Origin: SCQX01 sp035720945
GTDB taxonomy: Bacteria > Pseudomonadota > Gammaproteobacteria > Burkholderiales > Burkholderiaceae_B
Direction of reading: 5' to 3'
DNA length: 52,160 nt
Assembly: GCA_035720945.1 (NCBI GenBank)
Contig: DASTNK010000144.1
Span: 1-52,160, forward strand
The notes under the pieces were generated by a model that had not been told where the DNA came from, made no database searches, and saw only the letters and a list, made by a program, of their open reading frames with translations. A program made the position numbers and the translations under genes. Below are positions 26,376-34,746 of this stretch, in pieces. How positions within the stretch are numbered: position 1 is the stretch's first letter; each line of letters begins with the position of its first letter.

Positions 26376-27800
26376 ATGAAAGATAAGCGTGATGTTCCCA
26401 AGGCGGATCGGCGGCCAGGCTCGACGGCTGAAATCAAGCCTATCCACCGCGGAATGGTGTTCTTCATCGTGGCGCTGGCGCTGTTCATGATGGCGGTGGA
26501 CGCCACCATTGTCGCGACGGTGCTGCATACCCTGCAGAACGGATTGCATACATCGGTCAACTGGGCCGGGTGGACGCTCACGGCGTATTCGTTCGGCTTC
26601 GTCCTGATGCTCCCGGTCAGCGGCAAGCTGAGCGAACGGTATGGGCGTCGCAGGGTGTTTCTCGGATCGGTCATCACTTTCACCGTGGCATCACTATGCT
26701 GCGGGCTTGCCGGCAACATCTTCGCGCTCATCGTGCTGCGTGTGGTACAGGCGGCGGGAGGGGCGGGCTTCACACCGTCGGCGACGGGGATCATCGTCGA
26801 CTACTTTGGCGACGCCCGTGATCGAGCGGTCAGCCTGTTCGGCAGCATCTTTCCCGTCGGGTCGATGGTCGGACCCATTTTCGGCGGGCTGTTCGTATCG
26901 TACTGGACCTGGCGGGGTGTGTTCTTCGTCAACGTGCCGATCGGAATCGCCGTCATTGTGTTGGCGTTGCGTCACATACCGCCAGATCGCCCCAAGCAGA
27001 CACGGATCCGTTTCGGGATGGACGTCCTTGGCATGGGGTGGATGGGGATCGGCCTGCTTGCGGGCATGCTTGCCGTCAGTTACCTGGGTGAGCAAGGCGT
27101 TCACATCTGGTCGCCTGGATTCGTGTTCGCGGTGTTGATCGCGGTGATCTCGGTTTTAGGGTTCTTCCGCCATGTTCACCGCCGCGAAAACCCGTTTATC
27201 GCGCCGCACCTGATCCACGGGCCCGGGTTTGGCCCGGTGAACCTCGTCAACATGATCTACAGCGGCATCACCATCGGTTCGGTGGCGCTCATCCCGTTGT
27301 ATGCGACCAATCGCTACGGCATCAATGCCCTCGACTCAGGCACTTTGCTTATCGCCCAGGGGGCCGCGGCCATCCTCTTGTCGGTCATGGCAGCCTTGGC
27401 GCTGCGGCGCACCGGTCATCGGCTTCCCATATACACGGGGGGTCTGGTCATCGTGGTGGGTATGTTGTTGCTGGCTGTGAGCCCGCCATCCGGCTTTCCG
27501 CCATATGCCTGGCTGGCGGTGTCGGCGTTTCTGGTGGGCGCGGGGGCCGGAGCGCTCAATCCGGCCACCCGCAATGCGGGGCTGCAATTGGCGCCCGAGC
27601 ATTCGTCGACTCTCGCGGCTTTGCGCTCCCTGTCACTGCAGATCGGGTCCATCACCACGATCTCGATCGCCACGGCGATTCTCACCGATTCGGGCAACCC
27701 GGGAGGGGCGCAGGCCTGGGTCTATGTGGTGGCCGCCTTGCTGCTGATTGTCGCCCTGCCGTTGATCGCCCGGGTGCCTGAGCATCGGGGCTCATGGTAG
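26376..27800 (+). CDS. MFS drug-efflux transporter (DHA2/EmrB-like)
   Basis: A 474-aa major-facilitator transporter with about 13-14 hydrophobic segments. The first TM carries MAVDATIVATVLHTLQ and the motif-A loop reads GKLSERYGRRRVF; GFTPSATGIIVDYF and PVGSMVGPIFGGLF (motif C region) mark it as a proton antiporter of the DHA2 group. It would export drugs or toxic metabolites. The start is ATG at 26376; a GTG eight codons earlier is possible. The ribosome site is weak, so it may depend on transcription and translation from the upstream Old Yellow Enzyme gene. Confidence 0.88.
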   Translation: MKDKRDVPKADRRPGSTAEIKPIHRGMVFFIVALALFMMAVDATIVATVLHTLQNGLHTSVNWAGWTLTAYSFGFVLMLPVSGKLSERYGRRRVFLGSVITFTVASLCCGLAGNIFALIVLRVVQAAGGAGFTPSATGIIVDYFGDARDRAVSLFGSIFPVGSMVGPIFGGLFVSYWTWRGVFFVNVPIGIAVIVLALRHIPPDRPKQTRIRFGMDVLGMGWMGIGLLAGMLAVSYLGEQGVHIWSPGFVFAVLIAVISVLGFFRHVHRRENPFIAPHLIHGPGFGPVNLVNMIYSGITIGSVALIPLYATNRYGINALDSGTLLIAQGAAAILLSVMAALALRRTGHRLPIYTGGLVIVVGMLLLAVSPPSGFPPYAWLAVSAFLVGAGAGALNPATRNAGLQLAPEHSSTLAALRSLSLQIGSITTISIATAILTDSGNPGGAQAWVYVVAALLLIVALPLIARVPEHRGSW

Positions 27801-27913
27801 CCCGCGCCCGATGTGCGAAAACGCGGTGGGTGGGTGGCGTATCTTGTTGGCGTGCCCCGCTGGGGTGCGTCGCTGGTGTGCGTCGCTGACATGCCAACTG
27901 ACCACGGAATGGA

Positions 27914-27946
27914 CAAGGGCTTACAGACGGAATCTGTAAGCCCTTG
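27914..27946 (-). terminator. Long perfect hairpin beside tRNA-Arg
   Basis: A 14-bp perfect inverted repeat, CAAGGGCTTACAGA (27914-27927) and TCTGTAAGCCCTTG (27933-27946), with a 5-nt loop. It sits 7 bp past the tRNA-Arg 3' end on the minus strand and is the likely terminator, although a T-run is missing. It may also end transcription from the MFS gene. Confidence 0.75.
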
Positions 27947-27953
27947 ATTTATA

Positions 27954-28030
27954 TGGCGCGTCTGGCAGGATTCGAACCCACGACCCCTTGGTTCGTAGCC
28001 AAGTACTCTATCCAACTGAGCTACAGACGC
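27954..28030 (-). tRNA. tRNA-Arg(ACG)
   Basis: A 77-nt tRNA on the minus strand. Its 5' arm GCGTCTG pairs with CAGACGC, followed by discriminator G and an encoded CCA (27954-27956 on the plus strand is TGG). The anticodon loop CTACGAA gives anticodon ACG at 27994-27996, which after A34-to-inosine editing reads CGU, CGC and CGA. Confidence 0.97.
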
Positions 28031-28410
28031 GTTGAAAGAGGCAAAACTATAACACAGTTTTTCCATGGTGTCCCGTGTTCATTCTGCGTCATCGTGAAAC
28101 GTCGCTGGCGGCAGCGGGGGAACCGGCTGGATTTTCCTGTTGTTGTGGTCGTTCAACCTTGTTGATGAGGCCTGCCCGATCGGGGTTTCGCATGCGGCCG
28201 CGCAAATTGTTCATCTTGTTGTAAGCAAGGTTTCATGCGGCTTTCGGAGATTCCCTGACCGCTACCATGGGTGAAAGTCCGTCTTGACGGCGCAGGCTCC
28301 CCGCCGGCATACTACCCCGGCAATCAAGTGCATTAATGTGCATGAATGTTCTTCAAATTGTTCCGGCCCGCAAACAGGCCGTGTTCGTCCAAGTCTTAAG
28401 GAGACACCTC
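28031..28410. other. Intergenic region upstream of the amino-acid ABC operon
   Basis: This 380-bp stretch should contain the tRNA-Arg promoter (leftward) and the promoter of the amino-acid transporter operon (rightward). An in-frame extension of the binding-protein gene to 28336 exists but lacks a signal-like N-terminus. I see no gene, repeat or clear operator in it. Confidence 0.5.
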
Positions 28411-29229
28411 TTGAAGAAGGAATCAATCATCACGCTGGTCGCGCCGTTGATCATGGGCATGGCGTTTTCCGTCAGCTCTCCGGTGGCGACGGCGGCGGAA
28501 ACACACGGCAAGACATCGATTCTGGTGGGTGCCGACACCACGTTCCCGCCTTTTGAAACAGAAAAGGACGGCAAGGTCACCGGTTTCGACATCGACATGA
28601 TCCGCGCCATCGCCAAGGCCGAGCACATGGCGGTCAAGATCAAGACCATGCCGTTCAACGGCATCATTCCCAGCCTGCAGGCTGGGTCCATCGATGTCGC
28701 GGTGGCGGGTATCACCATCAAGAAAAGCCGCATGCAGAACGTCGATTTCAGCGATGCTTATTACAAGTCCGGCCTGTCGGTGCTGGTCAAGAAAGACTCC
28801 AAGATCAAAAGCTTCGCCGACCTGAAGGGCCATGTGATCGCCACGAAGAAAGCCACGTCGTCGGTTGACTACATGACCAGCCATGGCATCGATCCCAAGT
28901 ACATCAAGGAATTCCAGAACATCGACGTGGCCTATTCCGCTCTTGAAACCGGCGGCGCGGACGCGGTCGTCTTCGACAACCCCGTCAACGTGAATTTCAA
29001 GACCAGCCACAAGAACGTGAAGATCGTGGGGCCCCTGCTTACCGGCGAATACTATGGCATCGCCATCAGCAAGAAAAAGCCCGAACTGGCTGCCAAGATC
29101 AACGCCGGCCTGGCCAAGATCAAGAAAAGCGGCGAATACCACCATCTGTTCGTGAAGTACTTCGGTGGCGACGTCAGCGGCGCTGTGAAGGGTGTTGAAA
29201 AGCCCGCTGCCGTGGCGGTGACCGACTAA
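28411..29229 (+). CDS. Amino-acid ABC transporter periplasmic binding protein (GlnH-like)
   Basis: A 272-aa type II binding protein of the polar amino-acid family. TTG at 28411 is the start because AAGGAG (28398-28403) lies just before it, and it gives a clean signal peptide (KKESIITLV to ATAAE, about 30 aa). Ligand residues match GlnH: the carboxylate Arg107 in AGITIKKSRMQNVDFS and Asp189 in DAVVFDNP for the alpha-amino group, so the ligand should be an L-amino acid. It is separated from its permease by a terminator-like hairpin, giving high expression of the binding protein. Confidence 0.92.
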   Translation: MKKESIITLVAPLIMGMAFSVSSPVATAAETHGKTSILVGADTTFPPFETEKDGKVTGFDIDMIRAIAKAEHMAVKIKTMPFNGIIPSLQAGSIDVAVAGITIKKSRMQNVDFSDAYYKSGLSVLVKKDSKIKSFADLKGHVIATKKATSSVDYMTSHGIDPKYIKEFQNIDVAYSALETGGADAVVFDNPVNVNFKTSHKNVKIVGPLLTGEYYGIAISKKKPELAAKINAGLAKIKKSGEYHHLFVKYFGGDVSGAVKGVEKPAAVAVTD

Positions 29230-29334
29230 GCGTCTTCATATTTGAAGATGCCTGGAATGGCCGACTCGTACCAAGCTTGGCACCTCGGGCCCGACTATAT
29301 TGTTCGGGCCGGGTGCCGGGCGCCATGAGCCGGA

Positions 29335-29359
29335 ACGCGCGGTACGCACCGCGCGTTTT
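29335..29359 (+). terminator. Intra-operon terminator-like hairpin
   Basis: Nine-bp perfect stem ACGCGCGGT/ACCGCGCGT (29335-29343 and 29348-29356) followed by TTTTGTTTT. It lies between the binding-protein gene and the permease gene of the same operon. Partial termination here would keep more binding protein than membrane subunits. Confidence 0.7.
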
Positions 29360-29415
29360 GTTTTCGGACTCGGGCCTGCCTCCACGTCGGTCAACAATGA
29401 AATAAGACAAGGCTT

Positions 29416-30084
29416 ATGAATGTAATCTGGCAGAATCTCCCGCAAATACTGGAAGGCCTGCGCCTGACCATCCAGTACTCGATCGTGGCCATCATCCTCA
29501 TGGTGGCCATCGGTCTCATCGCCGCGCTCATGCGGCTGTCGAAAATCGGCATCCTGCGCTGGATCGCGTCGGTCTACGTCGAGATCTTCCGTTCCACGCC
29601 ACTGCTGGTCCAGCTTTTCTTCATCGTGCTGGGTCTGCCGGCCATCCTGCCGGTCAACGAATGGTTCGGTCAGTTGTTCTACCCCATTCTTGCCGCGGCC
29701 ATCACGCTCAGCCTGAACGAAGGCGCCTACGTCACCGAGATCATCCGCGCGGGCATCCTGGGCGTCGATCGTGGCCAGAAAGAAGCGGCGGCCAGCATCG
29801 CCATGACGGGGTTCCAGACGATGCGCTACATCGTCCTGCCCCAGGCGTTCAAGCGCATGATTCCGCCGCTGGTCAACCAGGCGGCGCAAACCATCAAGGA
29901 CACCTCGCTGCTGGCGCCGGTAGGCATCATCGAGCTCGTCTACAAGGGCGAAGTCGTCATTGCCTCCACTTTCGCGTCGTTCACGATCTGGGGGCTCATC
30001 GCCGTTCTGTATTTCATCATCATCTTCTCCGTGTCGAAATGCGCGTCCTACCTGGAGAGGAGGCTTCAAGTTGATAAACGTTAA
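29416..30084 (+). CDS. Amino-acid ABC transporter permease (GlnP-like)
   Basis: A 222-aa inner-membrane subunit with about five TM helices, working as a homodimer because it is the only permease of this operon. It has the polar-amino-acid permease blocks YVEIFRSTPLLVQLFF and the EAA loop EGAYVTEIIRAGILGVDRGQ to AAASIAMTGFQTMRYIVLPQA, where it contacts the ATPase. The gene end overlaps the ATPase gene by 14 bp. Confidence 0.93.
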   Translation: MNVIWQNLPQILEGLRLTIQYSIVAIILMVAIGLIAALMRLSKIGILRWIASVYVEIFRSTPLLVQLFFIVLGLPAILPVNEWFGQLFYPILAAAITLSLNEGAYVTEIIRAGILGVDRGQKEAAASIAMTGFQTMRYIVLPQAFKRMIPPLVNQAAQTIKDTSLLAPVGIIELVYKGEVVIASTFASFTIWGLIAVLYFIIIFSVSKCASYLERRLQVDKR

Positions 30085-30793
30085 AGATCTGCATAAATCG
30101 TTCGGCCACAACGAGATCCTGAAGGGCATCACCAACCACGTCGAGGAAAAGGAAGTCGTCGTCGTCATAGGCCCGTCCGGCAGCGGCAAGAGCACGTTCC
30201 TGCGTTGTCTGAACGGTCTGGAAACCGTCACCAGCGGCGAAATCGAAATCGCCGGCATGAAGCTCACTGACCCGCACACCAACATCCACAAGCTGCGCCA
30301 GCACGTGGGCATGGTGTTCCAGCAGTTCAATCTTTTCAAACACCTCACCATCCTCGAAAACATCACCATCGGGCCGCGGAAGGTCAGGAAGATGTCGGTC
30401 GAAGAGAGCAACAAGATCGCCCGCGAGCTGTTGGCCAAGGTTGGTCTGTCCGGCAAGGAACCCAGCTACCCGGATGAACTCTCCGGGGGGCAGCAGCAAC
30501 GCGTGGCTATCGCGCGGGCCCTGGCGATGGGGCCCAACGTCATGTTGTTCGACGAACCCACTTCGGCGCTTGATCCGGAGATGGTTGGGGAAGTGCTGCA
30601 GGTCATGAAAGACCTGGCGGTCGAAGGCATGACCATGGTGGTCGTGACTCACGAAATGGGGTTCGCGCGCGAGGTGGGGCACCGGGTCATCTTCATGGAT
30701 GGTGGCTACATAGTCGAAGAAGGATCCCCCAAGGACATTTTCGGCAATCCGCAAATGGATCGCACCAAGAATTTCCTGGCCAAGATTCTCTAG
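30071..30793 (+). CDS. Amino-acid ABC transporter ATPase (GlnQ-like)
   Basis: A 240-aa ATP-binding subunit with Walker A GPSGSGKST, Q-loop FQQFNLF, signature LSGGQQQRVAIARAL, Walker B VMLFDEP and H-loop VTHEMGFA. TTG at 30071 follows AGGAGG (30058-30063) closely, and the protein from there (LINVKDLHKSFG) matches the family start; an upstream ATG at 29960 would add an unrelated basic peptide. The start lies within the permease gene, suggesting coupled translation. It completes a GlnHPQ-like uptake system. Confidence 0.95.
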   Translation: MINVKDLHKSFGHNEILKGITNHVEEKEVVVVIGPSGSGKSTFLRCLNGLETVTSGEIEIAGMKLTDPHTNIHKLRQHVGMVFQQFNLFKHLTILENITIGPRKVRKMSVEESNKIARELLAKVGLSGKEPSYPDELSGGQQQRVAIARALAMGPNVMLFDEPTSALDPEMVGEVLQVMKDLAVEGMTMVVVTHEMGFAREVGHRVIFMDGGYIVEEGSPKDIFGNPQMDRTKNFLAKIL

Positions 30794-30886
30794 AGAGTTC
30801 GTGGTGGCGGCATGCGTGGGCGTTGGCCGACCCACCGCAATGCTCACTCAGAAATGGCACCGCGTCGGCGTATGGCCGACGTGACG

Positions 30887-31489
30887 CTATTTCCTCGAGA
30901 TGAACCTGTTGCCTTCCACGTAGAAACGCAAGGGCTTGGCCGCCCATTCTCCTGCGTAATCCACCCCCACGCGAGGACGCGCGACGATGGTGAAGGGTTT
31001 CTCTTCGTTCGGCGGCTGTGCGATATACAAGGTATCGCTGCACAGATCATGCCCGTAATGGCCCAGATCGATGCTCATGGCCTTGCACAGACGCCCGGGG
31101 CCGCGGGTGTTGGTTGACAGGTTGGCAAGTGGTTCCAATGCGCGCAACAGCACGGCCGTGCCCACGCCTTCGGGCTCGGTGACGACGTTCATGCAGTGAT
31201 GCATGCCGTAAACCAGATACACGTAAGCGTGGCCTGGCGGGCCGAACATGGCTTTGGTGCGGGCGGTCAGCCCCTTCGACGTATGGGCGGCGAGATCGTC
31301 CGGCCCCAGATAGGCCTCTACTTCGACAATACGCCCCACGCGCCGCACGCCGTTCACTTGATGCACCAGCAGTTTGCCCAACAGCTCCCGAGCCACAACC
31401 TGTGTGTCACGGTCGTAGAATCGCCGAGGCAGTTTCGCCAGGTGTGGAGGTGGGGCAGCGGCTCCGGGGGTGGATGCGATGGGGGTCAT
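30887..31489 (-). CDS. DNA-3-methyladenine glycosylase (Mpg/AAG type)
   Basis: A 200-aa repair glycosylase of the AAG family that excises 3-methyladenine, hypoxanthine and related bases. It has LLGKLLVHQVNG, the VEVEAYLGPDDLAAH block with catalytic Glu, and FGPPGHAYVYLVYGMHHCMN. ATG at 31489 is my choice; the frame continues upstream without a good start. It is unrelated in fold to the AlkA-like enzyme at 12992. The ribosome site is weak. Confidence 0.93.
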   Translation of the reverse strand: MTPIASTPGAAAPPPHLAKLPRRFYDRDTQVVARELLGKLLVHQVNGVRRVGRIVEVEAYLGPDDLAAHTSKGLTARTKAMFGPPGHAYVYLVYGMHHCMNVVTEPEGVGTAVLLRALEPLANLSTNTRGPGRLCKAMSIDLGHYGHDLCSDTLYIAQPPNEEKPFTIVARPRVGVDYAGEWAAKPLRFYVEGNRFISRK

Positions 31490-31796
31490 GGGCCTACGCG
31501 GGGCGTTGTGAAAACCGGGGTGTCCATCATAGTGCGGTTCACGCGGTGGCGCCGCACACCACGTGCCGGTGTCGGGGGGATGCGCCCAACCCACCCACTC
31601 CCAATATGCCGCCTATTTTACGAACTTGACTTTAAAATACAGCAAAACTAAAATTTACGGTCAGATTTTCAAGCTTGTTGATGTTGGTTCAATCCAGTAC
31701 CGGCGGTTCAGTACTTTTTTGCTCTTATCTCTGTCTTGACAAGTCTGTGACCCAGGGCTATTTCGCCCTTTAAAAACTCTCAGGGATTGCAAAAAA
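31490..31796. other. Divergent spacer with csp promoter region
   Basis: This 307-bp spacer serves the divergent mpg and cold-shock genes. Toward csp, TTGACA (31736-31741) is followed after 17 nt by TATTTC (31759-31764), a possible sigma-70 promoter with a weak -10. An AGGGC/GCCCT hairpin (about 31754-31769) overlaps it. Cold-shock messages usually have structured leaders; this one would be short if the promoter is right. Confidence 0.45.
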
Positions 31797-32006
31797 ATGC
31801 AAACAGAAACCGGTATCGTCAAATGGTTCAACAACGAAAAGGGCTTTGGCTTCATCAAGCCTGATTCGGGCGGCAAGGACTTGTTCGCCCACCACACCGA
31901 AATTCTTGGCACGGGCTTCAAGTCGCTGGAAGAAAACCAGCGCGTGTCGTTCGTCACCGCTGACGGCCCCAAGGGCCCGCAGGCCAAGTCGATCCAGGTC
32001 ATCTAA
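31797..32006 (+). CDS. Cold-shock protein (CspA family)
   Basis: A 69-aa single-stranded nucleic-acid chaperone, a five-strand OB fold. It has the RNA-binding motifs KGFGFI (RNP1) and DLFAHH (RNP2) after VKWFNNEKG. The family helps RNA folding in cold or stress. It stands alone with its own upstream region and downstream terminator. Confidence 0.96.
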   Translation: MQTETGIVKWFNNEKGFGFIKPDSGGKDLFAHHTEILGTGFKSLEENQRVSFVTADGPKGPQAKSIQVI

Positions 32007-32053
32007 GGTAAGGCCGGGTTAATCCGGCGTTACCCTGTACCTGTTTCTTCGAT

Positions 32054-32083
32054 GAAAAAGCCACCCAAAAGGGTGGCTTTTTC
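32054..32083. terminator. Bidirectional terminator between csp and the adenine deaminase gene
   Basis: Perfect 13-bp stem GAAAAAGCCACCC/GGGTGGCTTTTTC (32054-32066 and 32071-32083), 4-nt loop, with T-runs on both strands. It overlaps the last bases of the minus-strand deaminase gene. Confidence 0.9.
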
Positions 32084-33185
32084 ATGGGACGGGGTGTTTT
32101 GCCATGGTGTGGGCCAGGTCGCTTGCCAATCTGGCTTTGTCCTTGGCCGGCAGGAATGAAGCCGCCAGACTGTTGGCGGCCAATTGGCGGATTTCCTCGG
32201 GGGTCAGGGCGAACGCCGTGGCGCTGGCGACGTAGTTGTCCAGCAGATAGCCCTCGAAATAAGCCGGGTCATCGGAGTTCAGGGTGACGTTGATCCCGGC
32301 GCGCAGCATGCGCGCCAGGTTGTGGCGGGAGAGGTCGTTCACCACGCGCAGTTTCAGGTTCGACAGCGGACACACCGTCAGTGGCACGCGCTGGTCGATG
32401 AGACGCCGCATCAGCGCCGGGTCGTCTTCACTGTGCACGCCATGGTCGATGCGTTCGACGCACAGCACATCCAGAGCGTCGACCACATAGGCAGCGGGCC
32501 CTTCCTCGCCCGCGTGGGCCACTAGATGGAAGCCCAACTCCTTGCAACGCGCGAATACCTGGGCGAATTTTTCAGGTGGATTGCCGCGCTCGGATGAATC
32601 CAGGCCGATGCCTGTCCACAGATCGGCGTACTGTTCGCGCAGAGGCAGCGCCGCCCGCAGCGTGTCGAAGGCCTGTTGTTCGCTCAAATGGCGCAGGAAG
32701 CTCATCAGCAGGTAGCTGGTGAAACCGTGGTGGTCGCGGGCTTCGCGCAGTGCGCGTGCCATCCCCGCGAAGATGGTTTCCATGGCGACGCCGCGCGCCG
32801 TGTGCGTCTGGGGGTCGAACATGATTTCCGCGTGGACGATGCCGTCGGCCCGGGCGCGCCGCACGTAGGCCATGGTCAGGTCGTAAAAATCCTGTTCAGT
32901 GATGAGCACGCTGGCGCCGGCGTAGTACAGATCCAGAAAGGACTGCAGATCGGTGAACGCGTAGGCCGCGCGCAGCGATTCAACGGAATCGTAGGGTAGG
33001 GTCAGGTGATTCCGGGCGGCGAGGCCGAAGATGAGTTCGGGTTCGAGCGTGCCCTCGATATGCAGATGCAACTCAGCCTTGGGCAGGCGACGAATGAACT
33101 CGGCCAGCGCGTGGGCGGGACAGGCGGGGGTGGGCACGATGCGGGCTCCCGGTCGGGTGAAAACGTCATTATAAGAAGCGGACAT
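32082..33185 (-). CDS. Adenine deaminase (adenosine deaminase superfamily)
   Basis: A 367-aa zinc-dependent amidohydrolase. It has metal ligands in ELHLHIEGTLEPEL (His-x-His), HAGEEG (catalytic His-Glu region), IDHGVH and LNSDDPAYF. The NSDDPAYF form and the FDPQTHTARG block point to the adenine-deaminase branch (adenine to hypoxanthine) rather than true adenosine deaminase. It is the last gene after zwf-pgl-hexR, so it may share their transcript. Starts at 33185 (GGGAGG upstream) or 33206 (TGATG overlap with hexR) are both possible. Confidence 0.85.
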   Translation of the reverse strand: MSASYNDVFTRPGARIVPTPACPAHALAEFIRRLPKAELHLHIEGTLEPELIFGLAARNHLTLPYDSVESLRAAYAFTDLQSFLDLYYAGASVLITEQDFYDLTMAYVRRARADGIVHAEIMFDPQTHTARGVAMETIFAGMARALREARDHHGFTSYLLMSFLRHLSEQQAFDTLRAALPLREQYADLWTGIGLDSSERGNPPEKFAQVFARCKELGFHLVAHAGEEGPAAYVVDALDVLCVERIDHGVHSEDDPALMRRLIDQRVPLTVCPLSNLKLRVVNDLSRHNLARMLRAGINVTLNSDDPAYFEGYLLDNYVASATAFALTPEEIRQLAANSLAASFLPAKDKARLASDLAHTMAKHPVP

Positions 33186-33205
33186 TTCCCGATCGCCTCC
33201 CGCCA

Positions 33206-34039
33206 TCAAGGTGTGCGCTTTCCCTTGAGGCTTTTCTTGGTGCGCTCCAGGACCCGGCTGACATCCTTGCCCAGCGCCATGGCCACGCTCAGTGCCAGCA
33301 GGTCCACGATCACCAGATGGACCAGGCGCGACAGCATCGGGCTGTAGAGCTCCGTATCTTCCTGTGTATCGGCGCGCAACAGCACGTCGGCGGACTGGGC
33401 CAATGGCGTGTTCGAGGCCGTGATTGCGATGACCGGGCAGTCGTTGCGCCTGGCGGTGGCGACAGCGTCGAGCAGGTCCTTGCTGCGCCCCGAGTGGGAA
33501 ATAGCGACCAGCACGTCACGCGGCCCCAGCATGGAGGCGGCCATCATCTGAATGTGCGGGTCCGAATATGCCACCGTGCAGAGGTCGTAGCGGAAGAATT
33601 TGTGTTGCGCGTCGGCGGCCACGATGCCGGAATTCCCCAGGCCATGAAATTCGATGCGCCGCGCACGGGCCAACAATGCCACAGCCTCGTCCACCCGTTC
33701 CGGGTCCAGATCGTTGCGCGCGCGCAGCAAGGCCGACACGGCATTGTCGAACACCTTGCCGGCCAGTGCGGCGGTGGATTCCCCCGAACTGAGCGAGGAA
33801 TGCACATAAGGGATTCCCGACATCAGGCTGGCCGTGAGCCGAACCTTGAAATCGGGCCAGCCCCGGCACCCCAGCGAACGGCAGAAGCGAATGACCGTGG
33901 GTTCGCTGACACCCGCCCGCCGGGCGATGTCGCCCACGGCGGATTTGGCCGCATCCCCGGGATGCTGAAGGACGAACTCGGCCGCTTTGCGTTCGGCGGC
34001 GCTGAGGCTGGGGATTTGCTGTCGAAGTCGATCGAGCAT
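33206..34039 (-). CDS. hexR: HexR, MurR/RpiR-family transcription regulator
   Basis: A 277-aa repressor with an RpiR-type helix-turn-helix (IARRAGVSEPTVIRFCRSLG, about 38-57) and a sugar-phosphate-binding SIS domain (about 125-260, with AISHSGRSKDLL). Known HexR proteins bind TGTA-type palindromes and are released by 2-keto-3-deoxy-6-phosphogluconate. The locus supports this: it is the third gene of zwf-pgl-hexR, and three TGTA(A/G)TTT(A/T)(A/G)CTACA sites lie before zwf and edd. It probably regulates its own operon. Confidence 0.92.
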   Translation of the reverse strand: MLDRLRQQIPSLSAAERKAAEFVLQHPGDAAKSAVGDIARRAGVSEPTVIRFCRSLGCRGWPDFKVRLTASLMSGIPYVHSSLSSGESTAALAGKVFDNAVSALLRARNDLDPERVDEAVALLARARRIEFHGLGNSGIVAADAQHKFFRYDLCTVAYSDPHIQMMAASMLGPRDVLVAISHSGRSKDLLDAVATARRNDCPVIAITASNTPLAQSADVLLRADTQEDTELYSPMLSRLVHLVIVDLLALSVAMALGKDVSRVLERTKKSLKGKRTP

Positions 34040-34066
34040 GGTCAGGAAAGCGTGTTGAGTCCGGCG

Positions 34067-34744
34067 TCAGGCATGCCAGTACACATCGATGGGGGTGGAG
34101 GTCTGGTTCAGCACGAAGCTGACGGGATAGTCCACGGTCGTGGCGCTGGCTGCCTGCTCATAGATTTGTCGTTTGTTCTGACCCGCGATGGCCAGGATGA
34201 GCTGACTGGCGCCGAGCAGCGCCCGAAGTGTCATGCTGATGCGTTCATGCGACGCCGCCGGCGGTGTGACGTGAAGGTAACGGCCTGTCTGCGCGGGGTC
34301 CAGGCCCTGGGCAAGTTGTGCGGCGCGGGGAAACAACGACGCTGTATGCCCGTCGTCACCCATGCCCAGAACGACGAGGTCCAGATGCTCGGTTTGACGG
34401 TTGGCCTGCTCCAGGCTGCGGTCAAGATTCGCGGGATCGCAGACCAGTCCCGTGAATCGCGCGCTGCGGGCCTCGTTTGTAAGCAAGTATGTGCGCACCA
34501 GGTGCTCGTTGCTATCGGCGTTGTCCGGGGCGACGAAACGTTCGTCCACCAATCGCACCAGCACCCTGGTCCAGTCGACATCGGACCGTTGGCTCAAGGC
34601 CTGGAACAATGCGATGGGCGAGTGCCCGCCGGAAACGGCCAGGCATGCCCGGCCGTTGATCGTGATGGCGGCCCGCAGCAGCGCCGCGATGCGCGCGGAC
34701 AGGGCCTCGACGTATCCCTCGTTGGTATCGAACGTGCGTAGCAT
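34067..34744 (-). CDS. pgl: 6-phosphogluconolactonase
   Basis: A 225-aa enzyme hydrolysing 6-phosphogluconolactone to 6-phosphogluconate. It has LAVSGGHSPIALFQAL (37-50), VDERFVAPDNADSNE (66-80) and GMGDDGHTASLFP (127-139), which are the three DevB/NagB-family active-site blocks. ATG at 34744 follows the zwf stop by 2 bp, with GAGGAG upstream inside zwf. It belongs to the zwf-pgl-hexR operon. Confidence 0.94.
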   Translation of the reverse strand: MLRTFDTNEGYVEALSARIAALLRAAITINGRACLAVSGGHSPIALFQALSQRSDVDWTRVLVRLVDERFVAPDNADSNEHLVRTYLLTNEARSARFTGLVCDPANLDRSLEQANRQTEHLDLVVLGMGDDGHTASLFPRAAQLAQGLDPAQTGRYLHVTPPAASHERISMTLRALLGASQLILAIAGQNKRQIYEQAASATTVDYPVSFVLNQTSTPIDVYWHA

Positions 34745-34746
34745 GG

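Noticed and set aside
27944..28165. Plus-strand frame with RLAGFEPTTPWFVAK over tRNA-Arg
   Set aside because: Another known artefact of reading the antisense of a tRNA; no ribosome site.
28336..28410. Upstream ATG of the GlnH-like binding protein
   Set aside because: The added 25 residues are not signal-like, while TTG at 28411 has AAGGAG and a clean signal peptide.
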